DNA of 64,000 nucleotides from Cordylochernes scorpioides (GCA_030710605.1 CP092879.1:22923784-22987783); one strand, 5' to 3'. Positions 44,395 through 54,885 are shown, numbered from the stretch's first letter. Numbers and translations: made by a program. Notes: generated by a model not told the origin, from the sequence alone.

Positions 44395-44842
44395 TATGAG
44401 TTTGAACCATATGATGCGTTACGAATAAAAAAAAAGATGACCATCTTTATCAAATAGTTTCCGTTTAAGACATATTTATAGCCATCATTCAAATCATTAA
44501 TAGTGGAATCATTTCTGATTCCACAGGTGAAGTGATGCTAACCGAATTTTGGTTTTAAAATAATTTGTTGCTGATATATAAGGATACCATGACAACAATG
44601 ATTGCTCATTGACACTAAACATCTCCCTAAAGGATTAAAGAAGAAATTCACTTTTACACAAAGGTTTTTTTTGAAAAAGAATATATAGTTTGAATCAATC
44701 ATTTTTAAATTTCCATTTTTTCCTTAATTTCGGTGACTCTATCCACCTTCTTCAGAAGAGATATAAATACAAGTATAATAATATCTATTTGAAAAATACA
44801 ATCATTTTTTGGTAAAAATAGAATCATACTACGTTTATATAT
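44395..44842. other. Spacer, copy of 3184-3631
   Basis: No gene; duplicated sequence only. Confidence 0.5.
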
Positions 44843-45224
44843 TATTGCACCAAGTTGCAGCTTTGCAGGGTCGTCGACCTTGTTTTCTTCCTTCTTGGTG
44901 TTATACACGTTTCCCGAGGGGGTTTCCAAATTCAAAGCAAATAAATAAAAGTAAAAGTGAAAAAATAAAAGTAAATAAAAATAAATTACCTTTCAACGTT
45001 ATTGTGTTTATTTATTCGTGGTCTTCCTCGTAGGTCGTGATCCGCAGTCTTCGTCTGGGTCCTCTCTCGCTCCAATAACCAATCAAGATATGTACAATAA
45101 ATATTACAAAAAGAATGAAACTATAAAAAGTAATGATGATAATTTAAATATTCTGTTTTGAATAAATATTAAATATCGTAGAATATTTTGAATAAATGTA
45201 AGGCGCATTAAAATTGATGTAACA
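44843..45224 (-). repeat. Gypsy-A 3' LTR, copy B
   Basis: 382 bp; one changed base in the terminal TGTTGC (TATTGC on the + strand at 44843). It keeps the gag-start frame MNLETPSGNVYNTKKEEN. Confidence 0.86.
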
Positions 45225-47638
45225 CTTCCCCCTCTCCAGAGGTTGTCACGTCCTCGTGAATGACCTCATCCATTCTCTCATAATAAGGCTTGATTCTTGA
45301 AACATGAACTACAAGAGAATCTTGGCCCGGATTATATTTCGGTTCTATTAGATAATTGACGCTAGACATATTCTTTGATATTCTATATGGACCAAAATAT
45401 TTTCTCAGAAGTTCCTCACACTTTCTTTATTTCCTAATTGGTGACCAAACTGCTACTAATTCTCCTGGTTCGTAGCTTCTTTCCATGTGTTTCTTGTCAT
45501 ATTTCTTTTTCATTCTTTTTTGAGTCTTAATTGTGTTGTTAATAACTAATTTTCTTGTTCGGTCTATTTTGTCTAAGTGATGTTTTATGTATTCATCATA
45601 ATCATCCTTGTAAATGTCCACCGAGATATTCCTGTCGTCCAAAAGAGACGTGGGTTCTCTTCCATACATCAGGAAAAAGGGAGAATATCCGGTGGTTTCC
45701 TGAATTGTAGTATTGTAAGCGTGAGTGATGAACGGGAGTATTTCGTCCCAATTCTTCTGATCAGTGTTCACATACATACTAAGCATATTGATCAATGTTC
45801 TATTTAACCGCTCTGTCAATCCATTAGTCTGGGGATGATAGCTTGTTGTGAAGAATTGTTTAATCTTGCACATTTTCATCACCTCTTTAATTAAATTACT
45901 GGTAAATTGAGAGCCCCTGTCACTAACAATATATTGTGGGGCTCCGTGCCGGAGATAAATATCCTCTACTAGAAATTTAGAAACTTCTTTCACTGTTGCT
46001 TCCGAGACTGCTCTTGTTTCTGCATATCTAGTGTAGTAGTCCGTCAGCGCGATTATTAATTTTTTCCTGTTTTTCGTAGATGGCAATGGACCAACAAAGT
46101 CGATTCCAATTCTTTCGAAAGGAAAGTTGGCTGGGGGAATGGGCTGTAGTAGTCCAGAAGGTGATTGGTTTGAGCCTTTTCTACTTTGGCAAAGGTGACA
46201 CGTCTTAACGAATTCTGAGACATCCTTTAGCATGGATGGCCAAAAGTATTTACTTTTTATTCGGTACATGGTTCTGGCGACACCCAGATGGCCATTCGAC
46301 ATATGATTGTGATATTCTTTCATAATTCCTCTCTTTTTTTTCTCTCTGGAACCACAATCAACCACGCCCTGCCTTCAGGGTTCGGGGTTTTCTCAAAGAG
46401 GCATCCATCTTCTTCTTTAAAGTTTTGCGCAATTGATCGTCTACTTCCATTAAAAATTTAAAAATTCTCATCCCAATCAGTTTCTGGTAAGGGACCCTTA
46501 GATAAGCCATCGGCGTCCTGATACTTCTTTCCTGATTTACGTATTATATCGAAGTCATATTCTTGAATTTTCAATGCCCATCTTGCCAATCGACCTGTTG
46601 GATTCTTCAAGTTTTGGAGCCAGCATAAGGCGTGATGGTCTGTTACTCTTTTAAAGTGTCTTCCATAAAGGTAGGGCCGTAATTTTGACATTGACCAGAC
46701 AACGGCCAAACATTATTTTTCAGTGGTTGAATAATTTTGCTCCGCTTTACTTAGGGTACGACTCAAATATGAGATCACCTTCTCTTCACCATCGATGTCT
46801 TGGACAAGTGTTGCACCTATGCCGATGTTGGACGCATCAGTATGAATATAAGTAGGCGCATTTGGATTGAAGTGACCTAAAATTGGTGGACTTAATAGTG
46901 CTGTTTTTAGGGTTTGAAACGCTTCCTCTTGCCTTTCTGTCCAGATAAATGATACATTTTTTAAAATAAGGTTGGTCAAAGGGTCAACAAATTTTGAGAA
47001 ATCATTGATAAATTTTCTATAATATGAGCACATTCCCAAAAAGGATTGTACTTCTTTGACCTTTGTGGGCCGAGGAAAATTTCTGACAGGTTTGATGTTA
47101 TGTTCCGCGGGTTTTATACCATGTTATATATAGCCGAGAATCTCCAATTCTTCAAAAGCAAATCGGCATTTTTTTGTCGTTTAAACTTAAATTAGATTCA
47201 CGAAACTATCTAAAAACAGCTTCGAGTCTTTTGAGGTTCGTTGGAAAATCCGGGCTATATATGATAACACCATACAGATAACACAAACAAATTTGCCATC
47301 TCAGATTTCCAAGCATATTCTCCATATTTCTCTCAAAGGTAGCAGGCGCATTACAAAGTCCAAAAGGCATCACGTTGAATTCATAAAATTCATACGCTGT
47401 AGTGTAAGCTGCTTTCTCTTTGTCTCTTTCTTCGACTTCAACTTGCCAATAGCCAGATCTGAGGTCTATTGCTGAGAAGTATGTAGATCCTTGGAGAGTA
47501 TCCATAACTTCGTCTATTCTAGGGATCGGATAGACATATTTTACTGTCACATTATTCAGTTTTCTGTAGTCCACACAAAATCTGTATTTATCATCTCGCT
47601 TCTTGGCCAATATTACTGGAAAAGACCAGGGACTAGAA

Positions 47639-47707
47639 CAGGGGGGGGGGCGAACCTTTTTATATTAGAAGGCCAATTTTCATTTTACCATTTTTGAGAA
47701 GGCCGCA

Positions 47708-47743
<36 letters not shown>

Positions 47744-47910
47744 TTATAAATATTATATAATATATGACATTCGTATTAGATATTTCAATAAAAAATGAAA
47801 GTAATTGAAAACTGCGAAACAAAAATTATAGTTTTGAATTTAAGAAAAGGCCACAACTTGGGCAAGAAAAGGCCACATGCGGCCTTAAGGCCGCACGTTC
47901 GCCACCCCTG
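47639..47910. mobile_element. hAT-type MITE, 272 bp
   Basis: Inverted ends CAGGGG...GCGAAC (left, with a G run) and GTTCGCCACCCCTG (right), flanked by the 8-bp duplication GACTAGAA (47631-47638 and 47911-47918). Eight-base target duplications and CAGGG(G) ends mark hAT elements. Copy A at about 6480-6495 is the empty site with a single GACTAGAA. The interior has GGCCGCAT/ATGCGGCC inverted blocks and a (TA)n. Non-coding. Confidence 0.93.
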
Positions 47911-48083
47911 GACTAGAAGATGGCCTAATTATGCCTTCTGCAAGCATCTCATCAATTTGCTTTTTTTATATCTCGTTCTTTAGCACTTACCCTGTAAGGC
48001 TTGTGTTTAATTGGCTTCGCGTCTTCTGTGTTTATCCGATGTTTTGCCAAATTGGTTCTCCCTAATCTCGACGAAAACAGATC

Positions 48084-48183
48084 NNNNNNNNNNNNNNNNN
48101 NNNNNNNNNNNNNNNNNNNNNNNNNNNNNNNNNNNNNNNNNNNNNNNNNNNNNNNNNNNNNNNNNNNNNNNNNNNNNNNNNNN
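48084..48183. other. Assembly gap, 100 N
   Basis: Copy A shows continuous sequence at the matching place (about 6655): CAGATC directly followed by TCCATACC. The true gap may therefore be zero or hold an insertion. Confidence 0.99.
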
Positions 48184-48640
48184 TCCATACCTTTCTAAAA
48201 CTTGTTTTAACTCCTTCTGTTCCTTTGGGAAAGAATTTCGTTTATTTGGAACCTAGGATCATCTTTCTCTTCTACCTCTCTTTCTCGATTCACATTTATT
48301 TTCGCTGGACTACTTCCAAAAGTAAATGTTTGGTTTTTCATTATTTTTAACGGTCGAGGATACGGATTAGTTATCCAGATATGTGTTTCTCTATTTATAC
48401 CATTGATCAAGCTTCTTGCTAGACGAAGTCCATTTGTTTGAAACATTTTGCTGCTCTCCTCGATAATATATTCCCCATCCTCTGTTTCTACCAATACCTT
48501 GATCAATTTAATGGAATATCCGGTACAATGGAATCCTTGGCACTCTTTATTTTCAACATTTCAAAATTGCTTTCGTCATGATTATTCGTCAAATCGTATT
48601 TTATAGTTTCTTGCTTACAATCTATTTTCGCGTTCATTTT

Positions 48641-48950
48641 TCGGTGGAAGGATGGTCTAAACCGTTGGGTTTCGACCGCTAGGACCCGGGTCGAATCCCA
48701 CATTGGGCACTTTTTTTTCCGATTCAAGAAAATAAAATGCCCCAATGGCTCCCGATTCTTGCAAAAGTCCAACTCCACCAGCGAGTGTAAGTAACCAAAC
48801 GGTGCTCGGCACATTTTGTAAGTGCAAAGTCGAACTGCTTTTCCCATGTGTAGACATGTGGTGAACTTACAGAAAAAGTAGTCACCAACTTCTACCCACC
48901 ATAATTATCATGGCCTGTACCACGTGTACTTGATCTAAGCAAAAAAGAAA
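48641..48950 (+). mobile_element. SINE-A, copy B
   Basis: Same junction to Gypsy-A as at 7116; few differences from copy A. Confidence 0.75.
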
Positions 48951-49514
48951 AAATATATATATTAATGTATTTTAATTTGTGATTGACAAATGTAATCCCG
49001 AAAACTTTGAAAGTTGATCAAATAAAAATGTTTTAGCTTGTTATAAAAGATTTGTTTTCGATACGGTATATATATTTGTCTGAATAAATTAAATATCAGA
49101 GAAAATAAATATTTATTTCTGATGTCAGGAATAATCCGTGCAAATTCCATCTCATTGGTAGAAAATATTTTAAATATATTTAATCAAGTTTTTTCATTTG
49201 CAAATACTAATAAATTAGTGAAGAAACTTTTTGCGGAGTATTTGATTAAATATTTTTAAAATAATCCGTTTTTCCATTTGCACTCTTTCTTTTGACATCT
49301 ATCAATAAATGTTTCTGTTTATTTTTAGGAATCCATTTCTGTGGATTGTGGCGAAACTGAATCGACACTATCACATACTACTAATCGTATTTTTCTTTTA
49401 ATACCAACTCTATTAAATGTTGTAAAGTTTTAATGAATTTTAATTATTTATAAGATTTTTATGATAAATTGATTATTTTTTGCTCATTTTCCTACCTCAT
49501 GTTTTGAGAGTATA
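48951..49514. other. AT-rich sequence, copy of 7425-7989
   Basis: No gene seen. Confidence 0.5.
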
Positions 49515-49860
49515 TATATTAATAAAATGCAAATTTCATAAGTGTTGTTCGCTAAAAACTTTCGTTACAATGCATCAATTTCAACCAAATTTTCAACATT
49601 TATGTAAAACGAGATGGAGCAGGTTTTGCTTAACATCAAAATATATTTCCTAACATTAACATGCGTAACTTCGGTGTTATCGATTAAATACAAAAAAAAT
49701 CAACAGTGTTAATTTTATTTATATATAAATACAAAAAAAATTAAAAAGAGTTATTTTTTTACATACTAGCTAATAATCTCAATCTAAAAAAATATTCAAA
49801 ACAAGCAATTTTAAGATAACACCATATGTAAAACAGTCGGCCAAGAAAACAACAATAAAA
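49515..49860 (-). repeat. Interspersed repeat, inverted copy of 37440-37790
   Basis: Reverse complement of the block at 37.4-37.8 kb, including CCATATGTAAAACAGTCGGC at about 49823. It runs directly into the 32-bp minisatellite. Confidence 0.75.
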
Positions 49861-49919
49861 TATAAAAAGCCAACAATTAAGAATAAATGTAAGATAAAAA
49901 GCCAACAATAAAGAGCAAA
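49861..49919. repeat. 32-bp minisatellite, left part
   Basis: Two units of the AAAAAGCCAACAATGAAG array, cut at ..GAGCAAA by the Helitron that starts at 49920. Confidence 0.85.
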
Positions 49920-50754
49920 TCTACTTATATATTTGCCTTATTCTGTCTGTTTGTTTGTCTGAAGCTCACGGATGGGATTTTTCATAACCATCGGTGGTTC
50001 AGTGGTAGAATGCTCGCCTGCCACGCGGGCGGCCCGGGTTCGATTCCCGGCCGATGCATTTTTTTTTACAATTTTTAAAACTCATTTATATATTATACAA
50101 GAATGACATCCACGGCGCCAATTTATAATTGTAACGAATAGTATTTGAATAAAAGCATTTAATCGGGTAAAACCCGGGCGTTGCCCGGGTCATTCGTATA
50201 TAATAATTGTATAAACGAATGCAAGACAAAATCACCGCGAATGTTTCTTTTTTTTAAGGCAATTTCTTTTTAAGGCAATTATCGTTATTTATCGTTAATT
50301 TTTGTTTCGATTTTATTGAAAAAAAAAAACGATATGGTGCCTTTAAAAAATGATCTTTATTACTATGCAGTTTTCTATTTAGTCAATATACCTAAGTTCA
50401 TGTTGCAAATGTAATTATCTCTATCGATTTAGTAGGTGAAATGCAAAAAAAAAAAAAATCGACATGATGAAATCTTTATGAAAATTCACATTTTTATTTT
50501 TATATTTTCAAGACACACACAGTTTGGGGCGGGACGTTTCACAAGAGAGACATCCACGGCGCCAATTTATAATTGTAACGAATAGTATTTTAATTAAAAC
50601 ATTTTAAAAACACACAGTTTGGAACGGGACGTTTCACAAGAGTGACATCCATGGCGCCAATTTATAATTGTAACGAATAGTATTTGAATTAAAACGTTTT
50701 TAAAATATATACGCACTCGGTAAAACCCGGGCGTTGCCCGGGCCATTCGTCTAG
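49920..50754 (+). mobile_element. Helitron A, non-autonomous, with tRNA-Gly-like gene
   Basis: Begins TCTACTTATATATTTGCC, has the TCTGTCTGTTTGTTTGTCTG stretch typical of this family's 5' end, and ends with hairpin CCCGGGCGTTGCCCGGG, CATTCGTCTAG at 50754. The flanks are A (49919) and T (50755), the Helitron target. The flanks rejoin into one intact minisatellite unit. Three successive 3'-end-like modules (about 50100-50195, 50530-50590, 50620-50754) suggest internal duplication of ends. No Rep/helicase. Confidence 0.85.
49988..50058 (+). tRNA. tRNA-Gly(GCC)-like gene inside Helitron A
   Basis: 71 bases. Acceptor CCATCGG pairs with CCGATGC except the first pair (C opposite C). D arm TGGTTCAGTGGTAGAATGC, anticodon arm CTCGC-CTGCCAC-GCGGG, anticodon GCC, T arm CCGGGTTCGATTCCCGG, then a run of eight T as pol III stop. 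The A and B boxes are perfect. The first-pair mismatch would need checking; otherwise it looks functional. Confidence 0.87.
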
Positions 50755-51436
50755 TATAATATAAAAAGCCAACAATGAAGACTAAATATGATATGAAAAG
50801 CCAACAATGAAGAGTGAATGTAATATAAAAAGCCAACAATGAAGAATGAATGTAAGATAAAAAGCCAACAATGAAGAATGAATGTAAGATAAAAAGCCAA
50901 CAATGAAGAGTGAATGTAAGATAAAAAGCCAACAATGAAGAGTAAATGTAATATAAAAAGCCAACAATGAAGAATGAATGAAATATAAAAAGCCAACAAT
51001 GAAGAATGAATGTAAGATAAAAAGCCAACAATGAAGAGTAAATATAATATAAAAAGCCAACAATGAAGAATGAATGTAAGATGAAAAGCCAACAATGAAG
51101 TGTAAATATAATATAAAAAAGCCAACAATGAAGAGTGAATGTAATATAAAAAGCCAACAATGAAGAATGAATGTAAGATAAAAAGCCAACAATGAAGAGT
51201 GAATGTAATATAAAAAGCCAACAAAGAAGAGTAAATATAATTTAAAAAGCCAACAAAGAAGAGTAAATATAATATAAAAAAGCCAACAATGAAGAGTGAA
51301 TGTAAGATAAAAAGCCAACAATGAAGAGTAAATGTAATATAAAAAGCCAACAATGAAGAATGAATGTAAGATAAAAAGCCAACAAAGAAGAGTAAATATA
51401 ATATAAAAAGCCAACAATGAAGAGTAAATATAATAT
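50755..51436. repeat. 32-bp minisatellite, main array, about 21 units
   Basis: Unit AAAAGCCAACAATGAAGA plus (G/A)T(G/A)AATGTAA(G/T)AT. Period 32 measured between AGCC at 50831 and 50863. As 32 is not a multiple of three, all three minus frames read a repeated CWLFILHS/FIVGFLYY-like sequence without stops; these are not genes. Confidence 0.95.
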
Positions 51437-52072
51437 ATTAGGTTTTCGAAAAATAATTTCTTGAATATCTTGAATATCCTTAGAGTTATTTGCAGAATTG
51501 TAGATATAACTCGCAAGCAGCGCCGCCAGACGGTGATGAAAGCAATGGGGAGGTAACGCCATCTATGTTTGATTTTTTAAACTGTTTATATTTCTGAAGA
51601 AAAATTGAGATTGAATTAAAAGGGGGGAATTGTTAGGTTTATTAATTCAAATAATTTTTCTCTGTGTAAATAATTATGTAAATATATGAATAAATATAAA
51701 TTGATGATGATAATATTAGCTAGCATATGTTAATTAACAATTTGGCAACGTAGTTAGTGCCTTCTTGATCCTTTCTTGTTTTTTGTATTTCTTCTTAATC
51801 CTTAAATTTTACTTTTGTACTTTCTATGCATAAATATAATATTAAAATATATATTATATAACATTTTTCTCTTTTTTACCCCCAAAAACACCAACAGGGA
51901 TGGTATAGTTGCATAAATGATACAAGTTTTATAACAGGTTTAAATATGGTCAAATATATTTGGAAATTTTATTATAATATGTAAATTAATAGATCACACG
52001 CTCTCTATTTATAACACTATCATCCCTGTTTGTTGAGAGGGGTGAGAAAACTTTGACACTGTGTATCAAATA
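51437..52072. other. Spacer with a shared 90-bp block
   Basis: 51462-51530 (GAATATCCTTAGAGTTATTT ... CTCGCAAGCAGCGCC) recurs at 53290-53350. Otherwise AT-rich with no gene. Confidence 0.45.
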
Positions 52073-52165
52073 CAGTTAAACCTGTCTATAGCGCTCCCTC
52101 TTGGGACTCACCAAAATAGGGTGTTATAGAGAGGGGCTGCTATAGACAGGTTACTTTTAATGTAA
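52073..52165. mobile_element. Short TIR element
   Basis: TAAACCTGTCTATAGC at about 52076 is inverted as GCTATAGACAGGTTA at about 52139-52153, with internal GGGTGTTATAGAGAGG. It is similar to widespread small TIR elements, but the superfamily is not certain. Confidence 0.55.
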
Positions 52166-52199
52166 ATCGCATCGTACTACGTATTTAAAATCGGGCGCT

Positions 52200-52277
52200 A
52201 TGACCACCCAAGTCAACGTTTTTAAAATATATTCGCACTCGGGTAAACCCCGGGCGTTGCCCGGGCCATTCGTCTAG
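52200..52277 (+). mobile_element. Helitron 3' end
   Basis: Hairpin CCCCGGGCGTTGCCCGGG then CATTCGTCTAG, followed by T and minisatellite sequence. The 5' end is not identified. Confidence 0.78.
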
Positions 52278-52341
52278 TGTAATATAAAAAGCCAACAATG
52301 AAGAATGAATGTAAGTTAAAAAGCCAACAATGAAGAGTAAA
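52278..52341. repeat. 32-bp minisatellite, two units
   Basis: Continues the array at 50755-51436 beyond the interrupting sequence and stops at ..GAGTAAA where the next Helitron begins. Confidence 0.9.
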
Positions 52342-52585
52342 TCTCTCTCTCTATATATATATATATAAGTCAATTTCTGTCTGTCTGTCTGTTTCGCGAT
52401 AAACTCAAAAACTACTGAACCAATTGGTACCAAATTTTGCATGTCGCTTTTTATAAACCTGAGGAAAATTTTCGGCTGCATTTTGATTAGTATTTTTGGC
52501 TATTTCTTTTTTTCATTTGAAGAATTTTTTTTTACGCGGACTAATCCGGAATGGAATGAATACTTAAATATGGCCATTTTTTTAA

Positions 52586-52656
52586 GCATCGGTGGTTCAG
52601 TGGTAGAATGCTAGCCTGCCACGCGGGCGGCCCGGGTTCGATTCCCGGCCGTTGCA
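52586..52656 (+). tRNA. tRNA-Gly(GCC)-like gene inside Helitron B
   Basis: GCATCGG acceptor against CCGTTGC (one mismatch), D arm normal, anticodon arm CTAGC-CTGCCAC-GCGGG (one A opposite G), anticodon GCC, T arm perfect, T9 tract behind. Mildly decayed; probably a pseudogene. Confidence 0.82.
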
Positions 52657-52698
52657 TTTTTTTTTTACAATTTTTAAAACTCATTTATATTATCTTAT

Positions 52699-52828
52699 AA
52701 AATTTTACACAAATAAATTTACTGGCAATGCGTTTCTTTTTAAATCTCTACAGACCTTACTACAAAGTAAGGTCTGTAGAGATTTAAAAAGAAACGCATT
52801 GCCAGTAAATTTATTTGTGTAAAATTTT
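52699..52828. repeat. Perfect palindrome, 62-bp arms with 6-base loop
   Basis: Left arm 52699-52760, loop TACAAA 52761-52766, right arm 52767-52828. Every base pairs by my comparison. The arms begin AAAATTTTACACAAATAAAT. No target duplication is evident. It may be a foldback MITE or an RNA hairpin source. Confidence 0.93.
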
Positions 52829-52866
52829 AACGATAGAGGGCAATAAAATTTAATTTACTAATATTA

Positions 52867-53706
52867 TCTTATATATATAAAATTGATTGAATGTCTGTCT
52901 GTCTGTCTGTTTGTCTGTACTCTATAGATTCAAAAACCATACATCCAATCGCCGTGAAATTTTGAGATATTATAAGGTATATCACCGGGAAGGTTTTTGA
53001 AAAATAATTTCATTTTTATTTTTATTTATTGTTACAAAAGCACGAAGTCCAAAGGACTATTGTGCTGTGCTAGTATTATTTACATATATATGATTAATTA
53101 TTTACACGATGGATTAGTATTGTTTTGTAAATTATTGTACAAATAGTTCTAAACTTAACAAAGTTCTCATAAGATAAAGTATATACACAAAGAGAATTTG
53201 GTAATGTTTCAAAGTATCTACATACAATTTGATTAGTCAGAGGGCAAGATAAAAGAAGATGCTCTGGTGATTCAACATCTAAGCGGCATGAATATCTTGA
53301 ATATCCTTAGAGTTATTTGCAGAATTGCAGATTTAACTCGCAAGCAGCGCCCCCATTGTGACGATGATAACAGGTTTTCTTATCACTAAGTTTGTTATCT
53401 TAAATATTATTTATCAAAAGTAAGATTATCTTAGGATGACACGGCAATGTGACACGGGAAAAAATTTTCACTAGATAAAACTATGATTTTCTAATGTAGA
53501 AAATTAGGAAAGACAAAATTCAGGATGACACGGCACACAGGGACCGGGAAAAAATGTTCACTTTATCGAGAGATTCAAATTTACGAGTTTCAAATTATCA
53601 AAATATATATATTTTTATAAGTTTTTAGAGAATTGTTTTAACAAATGTTCGCTAGACAAACCTTTACTCGGGTTAAGCCTCGAGCGAAGCCGGGTACGTC
53701 CGCTAG
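52867..53706 (+). mobile_element. Helitron C, non-autonomous, 840 bp
   Basis: Starts TCTTATATATATAAAATTGA followed by GTCTGTCTGTCTGTTTGTCT and ends AAGCCGGGTACGTCCGCTAG at 53706. Flanks are A (52866) and T (53707). The 5' and 3' ends are those of a widespread arthropod Helitron type. It contains a LINE 3' end on the minus strand. Confidence 0.82.
53020..53288 (-). pseudogene. LINE 3' end (ORF2 tail and 3' UTR)
   Basis: Minus strand from 53288: CRLDVESPEHLLLSCPLTNQ, the Cx..HxxxxC tail of ORF2, then about 40 residues to a stop, a 3' UTR (ATAGTCCTTTGGACTTCGTG) and a short TAAA/TAAAA-type tail at about 53010-53030. 5'-truncated, as usual. Confidence 0.72.
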
Positions 53707-53716
53707 TATATATATA
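53707..53716. repeat. (TA)n target of Gypsy-B
   Basis: Short TA run between the Helitron C end and the Gypsy-B LTR; the TA run resumes at 58902. Confidence 0.8.
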
Positions 53717-54015
53717 TGGCAATATGATAATAATGTGGGGAGAGAGAAATAAGGAAACCACAAGTTTGGGAGAGAAATTCCAGGCAACCAGCGAGAGAGA
53801 GGGCGAGCGCAAGGTTATATCACCGCTGAACGACCGTTTGTGTCGCACACCACCCCCCGACTGTCTAAAAATAGTCCTGAGGTTCCAAGAAAAGGCCCCC
53901 CCGGAATGTGGCCAGAGGCCCAAAATGGACGTACTTTAGCTACTTTCTATCTACGTCTCTCTCTGGTTAACTGTAGATTTACTTTATTATTCCTGGAAGA
54001 GCATACATTATGACA
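53717..54015 (-). repeat. Gypsy-B 3' LTR
   Basis: 299 bp, + strand TGGCAATATGATAATAATGT to CATTATGACA. Differences from 58596-58901 are few, the largest being a C-run length (58773-58787). Confidence 0.93.
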
Positions 54016-54885
54016 TATGGCCCCCGTTGAAGAAGGCTGAACATGGTTTGAGTATACTTAAAGCTGGTGAAGCCAGGAATAGAGAAAATAATTTTACAGT
54101 TGAAATTAATTAAGGTTATGGTGACATAGTTTTATGTAAATAAAATATTGTATAGTACACAAGTAAATATTATTTATAAGCAATTTTACAACACCGGAGA
54201 GTTTGATATTTAAGGGAATTTTTTATAATATCAAAGTTATAAAAGGCTATATACAATAACATCTAATGTATTATAAGGGAACTGTTATGGAGGGGTGTGA
54301 ACAACGAGAAGGGGAGTCACATACACATGATGAAATTCTGAAGGTCATTAAGACTGGGGAACTCTACACTTTAAGATATTTTTCAGGCGGGCATGGCAAG
54401 GGGAAACTTGGCATGGGCTTTCTATGCTATAGGTGTAGAGTACGAGAAATGAGGTTGAGGTTGGCAATTGTGTGAGCTCAGGACTGAGGTAAATATAAAA
54501 CTACATACAATGTTAGAACCTTGGCGAACAGAGCGAGGGGAAACTTGCCCTGTGCCATTCTACCTTATCTATGCAGTTACTTGTGTAGCGAGTCCGAGGG
54601 GAAAAGTCCCGTGTGTAGGTGAGGAAGTCGAATGGACTTATATTTAATTTGCGAAGATAAAATAGTTCGAGATGCAAAGGTAGAATATAGGCGGACAGAG
54701 CAAGGGAAACTTGCCCTGGGCCTTTCTACCTTAATTATTTAGATACTACTGGGTTCGTAAAGTCTCGTTGTCAGGTTAGTAATTGGTAAAGATTTCAGGG
54801 GATAAGCGGTTCAAATATCTTTGATCATCTTGATTGTAAGTGTAGTCATGTTGCTTTCGTGAGTTAATAGCCGTTTTAGTATGGA
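54016..54885 (-). other. Gypsy-B 3' untranslated region with internal repeats
   Basis: Three imperfect copies of a block around GGGGAAACTTGCCCTG(T/G)G at about 54400, 54538 and 54700, each followed by a CTAC/CTATG element. No ORF with motifs. Confidence 0.6.

Larger units (their letters stand above)
44843..48640 (-). mobile_element. Gypsy-A, minus strand, copy B
   Basis: 3' LTR 44843-45224 with intact TGTTACATC start next to the polypurine tract (complement of 45225-45240), then pol up to the SINE junction at 48641. It is interrupted by a hAT MITE and a gap. The 5' half is missing exactly as in copy A. Confidence 0.9.
45225..48640 (-). pseudogene. Gypsy-A pol remnant, copy B
   Basis: Integrase at 46365-45427 keeps its zinc-finger frame better than copy A (EYHNHMSNGHLGVARTMYRI, then CHLC) and has IDFVGPLP, SDRGSQF and NGLTERLNR. 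RNase H is at 47039-46458 in two frames ([16 protein letters not shown], then [11 protein letters not shown]). RT at 47610-47206 again has YLYGVIIYS in place of YLDD (47269-47277). About 70 bases between RNase H and integrase are deleted relative to copy A. The RT start is separated from its linker by the MITE and the linker itself by the N gap. Confidence 0.9.
41213..49512 (+). repeat. Segmental duplication, copy B
   Basis: Second copy of 1-7989 in the same orientation. Extra here: a hAT MITE (47639-47910) and a 100-N gap (48084-48183). It begins right after the minisatellite and ends in a short (TA)n, after which the flanking sequence differs from copy A. Confidence 0.93.
52342..52866 (+). 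mobile_element. Helitron B, 5' part with tRNA-Gly-like gene
   Basis: TCTCTCTCTCTATATATA then AAGTCAATTTCTGTCTGTCT, AAAAACTACTGAACCAATTG, a common Helitron 5' region. After an A at 52341. The 3' end was not found; a palindrome (52699) and another Helitron (52867) follow the tRNA. Confidence 0.7.

Noticed and set aside
50755..51436. CRISPR-like array
   Set aside because: The units are contiguous 32-bp repeats without unique spacers, in a eukaryotic transposon-rich region.
50594..51562. Long overlapping minus-strand ORFs (188, 200, 244 and 106 codons) rich in Phe, Leu, Trp and His, looking like membrane proteins
   Set aside because: They are translations of the 32-bp minisatellite in all frames; no start context, no family, and the sequence repeats every 32 bases.
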